NCBI RefSeq assembly: GCF_002750855.1
Contig: NZ_NWUC01000003.1
Span: forward strand, 310,001 to 374,000
DNA length: 64,000 nt
Direction: 5' to 3'
DNA from: Neopararhizobium haloflavum
Lineage (GTDB): Bacteria > Pseudomonadota > Alphaproteobacteria > Rhizobiales > Rhizobiaceae
Shown: piece by piece, positions 58,726-64,000 of the stretch
Position numbering within the stretch: position 1 is the stretch's first letter
Layout: each line of letters begins with the position of its first letter
Notes under the pieces: generated by a model
Databases searched by the model: none
The model's input: the letters and a program-made list of their open reading frames with translations, nothing else
What the model was told of the DNA's origin: nothing
Program-made: the position numbers and the translations under genes

Positions 58726-59286
58726 TCAGTGACCGGAGTGATCGTCGGACTGAGCGTCGCCGCCGTCCATTTCGCCGTGGTCGTGTTCCATGCCATGCCC
58801 ACCATCCGGCGCAGGGGCGCCGACCGGGCCTGCGGCGAACTCGACTTCGACCGATCCGCCCTGCTCGAATTCCAGCGTGACGGGGACCATGTCGCCTTCC
58901 GCGATCGGCTGCTTGAGCCCGATCAGCATGATGTGCAGGCCACCTGGGGCAAGATCGACGGTTTCGCCAGCCGGAATTTCGACGCCGTCGGCCAGCTTGC
59001 GCATCTTCATGACGCCTCCGTCGATCTCCATCGTATGGATTTCGACCCGTTCGGCCACCGGCGATGAACCGCCGACGAGACGGTCGGTCGTTGCGCCGCC
59101 ATTGTCCAGCGTCAGATAGCCACCCCCGATGGTCGCCGATGGCGGAGTTGCGCGCGTCCATGGGTGGCCGATGGCGATGTCGCCAACGGTGTAGTCATGC
59201 GCGTTGGCCGGAAGGGCAACGATAAGGGACGTGGCAGTGATGGCGCAGGCAGCGACGGCCGCGCGGATGAGCGAAAAAACGTGCAT
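58726..59286 (-). CDS. Copper chaperone PCu(A)C
   Basis: A 186-residue periplasmic copper chaperone with signal peptide (LIRAAVAACAITATSLIVAL, ending at NAHDY). The metal motif is H-x-M...M...H-x-M: EIHTMEIDGGVMKM (about residue 84) and GGLHIMLIGLKQ (about 116). The C-terminus is His/Asp/Met-rich (GHGMEHDHGEMDGGD, then DDHSGH), likely an extra copper sink. ATG 59286 has GGAGAT upstream. Such proteins deliver Cu(I) to cytochrome oxidase. Confidence 0.9.
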   Translation of the reverse strand: MHVFSLIRAAVAACAITATSLIVALPANAHDYTVGDIAIGHPWTRATPPSATIGGGYLTLDNGGATTDRLVGGSSPVAERVEIHTMEIDGGVMKMRKLADGVEIPAGETVDLAPGGLHIMLIGLKQPIAEGDMVPVTLEFEQGGSVEVEFAAGPVGAPAPDGGHGMEHDHGEMDGGDAQSDDHSGH

Positions 59287-59353
59287 GATGAAAATCTCCG
59301 TTTGCATGCAGAAAGCTCGCCGGACCTCGGTGTCGTGGTCCGGTGTTCAGGTG

Positions 59354-59752
59354 TCATGCAACGAAGAAGGGAGGCGCGCGCGCTTCGGCGTGCAGGATGG
59401 GCGAAGGGGGTGGATCTCGCGTCGAATGCGTCCAGAAGACCCGTAAGGCCGGGTCCTGATGAACATGCGTGTAGACAAGCGATTGCGGCGCCAGCGCATG
59501 GGCAATGCCCCCGGCTGACTGACAGAGGAGGGCGCAGCAATCGTGGGTGAGATCCTTGAGCGGATGATCCTGCTTGCGATCGCTGGTGCCAAACTTCGAG
59601 CAGATGATTTCGGCCAGCTCGTCGCCGGAGGCGGCCATGGCCGTGCGGGCGTGCAGGGACACCGCGCCCTGGAACGCCATGAGATAGGCCAGAAGGACGA
59701 TGAAGATCGCCTGCCGTGCCCGCTTCTCGAGATGGTTCCAGTCGGTCCGCAT
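59354..59752 (-). CDS. DUF2946 family protein
   Basis: A 132-residue membrane-anchored protein: RQAIFIVLLAYLMAFQGAVS at residues 14-33, and a CxxxxC part (THDCCALLCQSAGG) with His residues around it. DUF2946 often lies beside copper chaperone genes, as it does here (67 bases upstream of PCu(A)C), so copper binding is an inference. The tail is Pro/Ala-rich. Confidence 0.78.
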   Translation of the reverse strand: MRTDWNHLEKRARQAIFIVLLAYLMAFQGAVSLHARTAMAASGDELAEIICSKFGTSDRKQDHPLKDLTHDCCALLCQSAGGIAHALAPQSLVYTHVHQDPALRVFWTHSTRDPPPSPILHAEARAPPFFVA

Positions 59753-59852
59753 CGCCTCCTATCCCTCAGCCGCTCTATGATGTCACTGCGGCGAATTGGC
59801 TAGTCATCGGCTTTGCCGCTGCCAAAGGCAAGCGGCGAGGGGCGTGCCGCTC

Positions 59853-60014
59853 CTACCGGTCAGGCAGAACGAGCGTGACCGCAACACCAAGGACTATGGC
59901 GATGATGATCCCGAGGCCAATGTCGTTGAAGACGATGAGGCCGAGGGCAAGGCCGATGGCCGATGCGAAGACGGGTTTCGACATCCTTGGTCTGCTCTGA
60001 CGGTCGAGCTTCAT
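59853..60014 (-). CDS. 53-residue membrane protein
   Basis: Starts MKLDRQSRPRMSKPVFASAI and has one or two hydrophobic helices (GLALGLIVFNDIGLGIIIAI, then VLGVAVTLVL). It begins 5 bases after the YgjV-like stop and is probably in the same operon. Not recognised. Confidence 0.55.
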   Translation of the reverse strand: MKLDRQSRPRMSKPVFASAIGLALGLIVFNDIGLGIIIAIVLGVAVTLVLPDR

Positions 60015-60019
60015 AAGGC

Positions 60020-60517
60020 TCAGGCCGGCTTTTCGCGGGCGAGCCGCACGATGGTCACGACATTGGTGGCAAGGACAAGGGTCTCCGCCGCCAGCGCACC
60101 CATCGAACCGGCAAGGAAATTCGTTATGGCCCAGCAGGTTGCGGCCGCGGCGAGCCCGAGCCGCATCGGAATCCCCCTCAGCATGAACATGGCGTAAGTG
60201 CCGATGAGACCGGCCGTCAACGGGAAGATGTCGATCGGGCTGGACCATGTCAGGGCCGCCACGGCGGCGGTCAGGACGAGGATGGCCCCAGTGGCCGTTC
60301 TGCTCCCAGGGAACCGACGCGCAAGCACGATCCGCAGAATGATGACGGCCGATATGGCGGAGGCGACGAAGGCTCCGAACGCTGCGAACTGGACCGCAAA
60401 GGCGACGTTGGCCGCGATCAGGATGGTCAGCAAGCGGTCATCGTCCTTGCTGGCAAAGGCCGCGATGCAAAGAAGAAGCGCGATGAGGCCGACGAGTTCG
60501 CCGATGGTCTGATGCAA
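60020..60517 (-). CDS. YgjV family inner membrane protein
   Basis: A protein of about 165 residues with at least six hydrophobic segments (ELVGLIALLLCIAAFASKDD, NVAFAVQFAAFGAFVASAIS, AAAATCWAITNFLAGSMGAL and others), the layout of E. coli YgjV. No ATG precedes the conserved start closely; TTG 60517 (then HQTIGELVG) is used here. ATG 60616 further upstream would add 33 residues of low conservation. The function is unknown. Confidence 0.65.
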   Translation of the reverse strand: MHQTIGELVGLIALLLCIAAFASKDDDRLLTILIAANVAFAVQFAAFGAFVASAISAVIILRIVLARRFPGSRTATGAILVLTAAVAALTWSSPIDIFPLTAGLIGTYAMFMLRGIPMRLGLAAAATCWAITNFLAGSMGALAAETLVLATNVVTIVRLAREKPA

Positions 60518-60670
60518 GGGCCGGGTCCAGTTCAGGTGATCGGATGGATACCCGCCTAAAGATCGCCGAGGCAGGGGACAAGATGCGATCGCCGCCAGAT
60601 GCAAGACGTTCGGCATCGGCGGGCGGGGGTTTCCTCGGCGGCAGCGGCGAGATATTGAGTTTGCGGACGG

Positions 60671-60755
60671 GCGGGCGTGGTGGAATGGTAGACACACAGG
60701 ACTTAAAATCCTGAGGCCGCAGGCCGTGCGGGTTCGAGTCCCGCCGCCCGTACCA
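60671..60755 (+). tRNA. tRNA-Leu (anticodon TAA)
   Basis: Class II cloverleaf: acceptor GCGGGCG with CGCCCGT (one G-T pair), anticodon stem CAGGA-CTTAAAA-TCCTG with TAA, variable arm AGGCCGCAGGCCGT, T arm GCGGG-TTCGAGT-CCCGC, then A and encoded CCA. Decodes UUA. Confidence 0.95.
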
Positions 60756-60906
60756 TGTCTTGGCGCTGCATCGGACGCTTGCGACCACGCGATTGCCAAC
60801 CCGGACAAATGATGACACAGAAAAATGGTGGCTGCGGCCGCTTTTCTTCGTTCGCTTCGCGCTGCCACGATGGCGCGGCTCCAGCCCATCTCGACGGATT
60901 TCTGCC

Positions 60907-62121
60907 ATGGCCGGACTGATCACGCTCGCTCTGTCTTATGTCCTCTCGCAGTTCTACCGATCGTTCCTGGCTGTGATGACGCCGACGCTGGCCGACGAAC
61001 TCGGCATGACCAACGCCCAGTTCTCGCTGGCCTCGGGCATCTGGTTCGTTGCCTTCGCAGCCATGCAGTTCATCGTCGGCATGTCGCTCGACCGGTTCGG
61101 CCCGCGTCGCACGGCCTCGATCCTCCTGGCATTCGGCGGCGGGGGCGGGGCGCTGCTTTTTGCTGTCGCCTGGAGGCCAGAGATCATTGTCCTCGCCATG
61201 GCCCTGATCGGCATTGGCTGCTCTCCGCTGCTGATGGCCTCGCTGTTCATTTTCGCGCGTACCTATTCGCCGCTGAGGTTTGCTGCGCTCGCCTCCTGGT
61301 TCATTGCGTTCGGCAACGCCGGCAACGTGCTGGGCGCAGCGCCACTGGCGGCCTCGGTCGATGCATTTGGCTGGCGCGGATCGATGTTCGGACTGGCACT
61401 GGCCAGCCTCGTGGTCGCCGCGGGCATCTTCTTTCTCGTTCGTGATCCCGAACAGCTGGAGGACGGGGCAGGCGCGACGGGGCTTGCCGGCTACATCGAG
61501 CTTTTGAAGATGCCGGTTCTCTGGGCGATCATCCCGTTGACCGCGGTGAACTACGCTCCGGCGGCGACGATCCGCGGGCTGTGGGCCGGCCCCTATCTCG
61601 CCGACGTCTTCGGGGCCAACGCACTGGCGATCGGCAACGTCACCTTCTTCATGGCGATCGCCATGGTTGTCGGCAGCTTCGCCTATGGCCCGCTCGACAC
61701 ATTCTTCAGGACGCGAAAATGGGTGGCTTTCGGCGGCAGCCTCTTCAGCCTGGCAGCCCTCATGATGCTCTGGCTCGTACCGATGCCGCTATTTGCGATG
61801 GCGGTGGCGGCGCTCCTGGTCATCGGGCTGTTCGGAATGGGCTACGGGGTCCTGATGGCGCATGCCCGCGCGTTCTTCCCGGCCCACCTGACAGGGCGTG
61901 GCGTGACCTTGATGAACTTCTTTTCGATCGGCGGCGCCGGCGTCATCCAGTTCATCACCGGGCCGGTGTTTCTTGCCGGAAGCGTGCCGTCGGACCCGAC
62001 AGCGGGCTATTCGACGCTGTTCGGATTTTACGCGCTGCTGCTTGCCATCGGCTTGGCCGTCTATCTGTTCTCCAGGGACGCACGACCGGCGCCGCCCGGT
62101 GAGGCGACGGCGCGCAGGTAG
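60907..62121 (+). CDS. MFS transporter
   Basis: A 404-residue major facilitator with about 12 hydrophobic segments. The loop 2-3 signature is GMSLDRFGPRRTASILLAFG (about residue 60) and the second-half copy is less clear. GTP/DRFGPRR and YSPLRFAALASWFIAFGNAG are typical of the NarK/OFA-type or sugar/organic acid carriers; substrate not predicted. ATG 60907 is the best start; the frame opens at 60760 after tRNA-Leu with no signal. Its last 61 bases overlap the opposite gene. Confidence 0.85.
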   Translation: MAGLITLALSYVLSQFYRSFLAVMTPTLADELGMTNAQFSLASGIWFVAFAAMQFIVGMSLDRFGPRRTASILLAFGGGGGALLFAVAWRPEIIVLAMALIGIGCSPLLMASLFIFARTYSPLRFAALASWFIAFGNAGNVLGAAPLAASVDAFGWRGSMFGLALASLVVAAGIFFLVRDPEQLEDGAGATGLAGYIELLKMPVLWAIIPLTAVNYAPAATIRGLWAGPYLADVFGANALAIGNVTFFMAIAMVVGSFAYGPLDTFFRTRKWVAFGGSLFSLAALMMLWLVPMPLFAMAVAALLVIGLFGMGYGVLMAHARAFFPAHLTGRGVTLMNFFSIGGAGVIQFITGPVFLAGSVPSDPTAGYSTLFGFYALLLAIGLAVYLFSRDARPAPPGEATARR

Positions 62122-63080
62122 TCGACGATCGCGCGCGCCAGAGAGTCTGTCGTCTCCGGGGAAAGCGCATCGCCTGCGATGACGTGATTCGACGCATCGC
62201 CATTCTCGCCAACGAGCAATGTCTGCGTGGCAGCGCCCCAGCGCGCAGCGACCGCCTCGGTCCTGTCGGGCCGTACGATCCTGTCCTCGGAAGAATAGAC
62301 GAAAAGGGCGGGGATCTGGATGTTGTGGATCTCGGCGTCGTTGGCCAGTTCGACGAGGGCGGCCATCGGGAGCAATGCGCGCGTGGGATAGTCGCTCGTC
62401 CAGAACCGGGCGTGAAGATCGTTGCGCGGGGTGAAACCGCGCCGGGGCCCGGTCAGCCACTCCGCGATATGTCCGCCCCATGGCTGGGTGAGAATGAACG
62501 AGCCGGGCGCCTGGACGCCGAAATTCGGCGAGATGAGCACCGCGCCGACGACATCGGCCATCAACGCCGGCTGGGCCGCGCCCCATGTGACGAGCGAGGC
62601 GCCGGTCGATGTGCCAACGAGAACCACGCGGTCACCCAATCGGCGTCCGATTTCAACGGCTTCAGCCAGGTCGTTGATCCATTGGTTGACACTTGCTTCG
62701 CCCAGCGCATCGCCGGATCGTCCGTGGCCGGCCAGCCGGGTGAAGAAGAGGTTCGCATCCAACCCCGCGGCGACCTGGTCGGGCAGGGGGCGCAGTTCGC
62801 CCGGCGATGCGGAAAAGCCGTGAACGTAGACGATGGAAAGTGCCGTGCGCGCTTTCGTGGCCGGGTCGGCCCAGACGATCTGTTTCTGCAAGCCCGCGCG
62901 CAGATCTGCAAATTGCCCCTCACGGCGCTGCAGGTAGGTTTCGACATCCGGTCCGATCGTGGCCGGGTCGAAACGGATGGTCGTATCGGTTTCGATGCGC
63001 GGACCCATGATGATGATCGCAGCGACTGCGATGGCGGCGATCACAAGCACCCGTCGGGCGATGCGCCAGCGCCGCGCCAT
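62061..63080 (-). CDS. Alpha/beta hydrolase (membrane-anchored)
   Basis: A 339-residue protein with an N-terminal helix (RRVLVIAAIAVAAIIIMGPR), then an alpha/beta hydrolase: oxyanion-side ALSIVYVHGFSASPGEL (about residue 80), nucleophile VVLVGTSTGASLVTWG (GxSxG, about residue 155), and acid/His region FVYSSEDRIVRPDRTEA with SNHVIAGD. Resembles serine aminopeptidase/lipase type. It ends inside the MFS gene (61-base convergent overlap). Confidence 0.85.
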   Translation of the reverse strand: MARRWRIARRVLVIAAIAVAAIIIMGPRIETDTTIRFDPATIGPDVETYLQRREGQFADLRAGLQKQIVWADPATKARTALSIVYVHGFSASPGELRPLPDQVAAGLDANLFFTRLAGHGRSGDALGEASVNQWINDLAEAVEIGRRLGDRVVLVGTSTGASLVTWGAAQPALMADVVGAVLISPNFGVQAPGSFILTQPWGGHIAEWLTGPRRGFTPRNDLHARFWTSDYPTRALLPMAALVELANDAEIHNIQIPALFVYSSEDRIVRPDRTEAVAARWGAATQTLLVGENGDASNHVIAGDALSPETTDSLARAIVDYLRAVASPGGAGRASLENR

Positions 63081-63113
63081 CAGCGGATGGAGCCCGGAGC
63101 CCGCACCTCGGCC

Positions 63114-64000
63114 TCAGCCGCCCGTAACGCTCATATGGCGCGATACGGCAGGTCGGTTGTGCCGGCGATCGATGATGAAATCATGGCCCTTCGGCTTGCG
63201 CCCGATCGCCTCGTCTATGGCATTGGAGACCAGTTCGTTGCCTTCCGAGGCGCGCAGCGGCGCGCGCAGATCGGCCGCGTCGTCCTGGCCGAGGCACATG
63301 TAGAGCGTGCCCGTGCAGGTCAGGCGAACACGATTGCAGCTTTCGCAGAAATTATGGGTCATCGGCGTGATGAAGCCGAGACGTCCGCCCGTTTCGGATA
63401 TTTCGACATAGCGTGCCGGTCCGCCAGTCTTGTAGGGAATGTCGACGAGCGTGAACTGCTTCGCAAGTTCAGCCCGCAGCAGCGAGAGCGGCATGTATCG
63501 GTCGGTTCGGTCTTCCTCGATCTCGCCCATGGGCATCGTCTCGATCACCGTCATGTCCATCCCGCGCCCGTGGGCCCAGCGAATCATCTCGGGGATTTCG
63601 TGATCGTTGAAACCCTTGAGCGCGACGGCGTTGATCTTGACGTGAATGCCCGCGGCCTGCGCGGCCTCGATGCCCTGCATGACGCGGGCAAGATCGCCCC
63701 AGCGGGTAATCTCGCGAAACTTGGCGGGATCGAGCGTATCCAGTGAAACGTTGATGCGTCTGACGCCGCAGGCGGCGAGTTCCTCGGCAAAGCGCGGCAG
63801 CTGCGAGCCATTGGTCGTCAGCGTCAGTTCGTCCAGCGCACCGGTCTCAAGATGTCGGGAGAGATCGCGGATGAGCTGCATGATGTTCTTGCGAACCAGC
63901 GGCTCCCCGCCCGTCAGCCGCAGCTTGCGCACGCCTTTTTCGATGAAGGCGGTGCACAGCCGGTCAAGCTCCTCCAGCGTAAGAAGGTCCTTTTTCGGCA
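63114..64000 (-). CDS. moaA: GTP 3',8-cyclase MoaA, 5' end beyond window
   Basis: Radical SAM enzyme of molybdenum cofactor synthesis, about 295 residues visible. [13 protein letters not shown] (near the visible N-terminus), [20 protein letters not shown] and [20 protein letters not shown] are MoaA marks. The second Fe-S site [19 protein letters not shown] is complete, and the protein ends in the conserved GG. The first cluster (CxxxCxxC) would lie right of the window. Confidence 0.93.
   Translation of the reverse strand, partial: PKKDLLTLEELDRLCTAFIEKGVRKLRLTGGEPLVRKNIMQLIRDLSRHLETGALDELTLTTNGSQLPRFAEELAACGVRRINVSLDTLDPAKFREITRWGDLARVMQGIEAAQAAGIHVKINAVALKGFNDHEIPEMIRWAHGRGMDMTVIETMPMGEIEEDRTDRYMPLSLLRAELAKQFTLVDIPYKTGGPARYVEISETGGRLGFITPMTHNFCESCNRVRLTCTGTLYMCLGQDDAADLRAPLRASEGNELVSNAIDEAIGRKPKGHDFIIDRRHNRPAVSRHMSVTGG

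Overview
The window is high-GC DNA from an alphaproteobacterium, most likely of the Hyphomicrobiales (Rhizobiales). The evidence is a B12-dependent class II ribonucleotide reductase with NrdR boxes, a LexA site of the alphaproteobacterial GAAC-N7-GAAC type, Flp/Tad pilus genes with alphaproteobacterial TadE/CpaC-like partners, and an element module (DUF2924, serine recombinase, small partner protein) typical of that class. The genus cannot be fixed from the sequence.

Positions 1 to about 25.4 kb are mobile. A long leftward block (about 12.0 kb down to 1) carries, in transcription order, a sigma-like factor, a PD-(D/E)XK nuclease, a Prim-Pol/DUF3987 primase-helicase, a RuvC-like nuclease, small phage proteins (DUF6378, DUF6362), a staphylococcal-type nuclease, a ParB-methyltransferase fusion, a DUF7220 membrane protein and both terminase subunits, the large one running off the left edge. 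A rightward block (12.3-16.4 kb) holds an ImmA/IrrE protease and a Cro/C1-type repressor-like protein behind a LexA-type box, then DUF2924, a large serine recombinase and its small partner. A decayed second copy of the recombinase end follows. Next comes a four-gene restriction-like defence cassette (17.8-24.9 kb): a GHKL ATPase fused to a PD-(D/E)XK nuclease, a T5orf172-helicase, and two N6-adenine methylase-like proteins. Its composition resembles the helicase-methylase-ATPase (Hma) type. The mobile region ends against the 3' end of a tRNA-Ser(GGA).

From 25.6 kb onward the DNA looks like core chromosome. After msrA comes a nucleoside uptake and salvage locus: a BMP-family binding protein, an ABC ATPase, two permeases, cdd, punA, deoC and deoA on the plus strand, and deoB, add and upp on the minus strand. 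Together they could import nucleosides, deaminate and phosphorolyse them, recover bases, and send (deoxy)ribose phosphate to acetaldehyde and glyceraldehyde 3-phosphate. A small Tad pilus group follows (two TadE/TadG-like pseudopilins, a CpaC N-terminal-domain protein, flp pilin, cpaA peptidase), then a repeat-rich 1-kb non-coding stretch.

The right third carries DUF423, a DUF2235 hydrolase, nrdJ with tandem NrdR boxes, a flavodoxin/ferredoxin reductase, a secreted phytase-like esterase, an unusual EF-G paralogue, xanthine phosphoribosyltransferase, a CinA-type molybdopterin-binding protein, wrbA, a VWA-TadG protein, a copper chaperone with DUF2946, YgjV, tRNA-Leu(TAA), an MFS transporter, an alpha/beta hydrolase and the 3' part of moaA.

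All functional calls come from reading motifs by eye. No database search was run.
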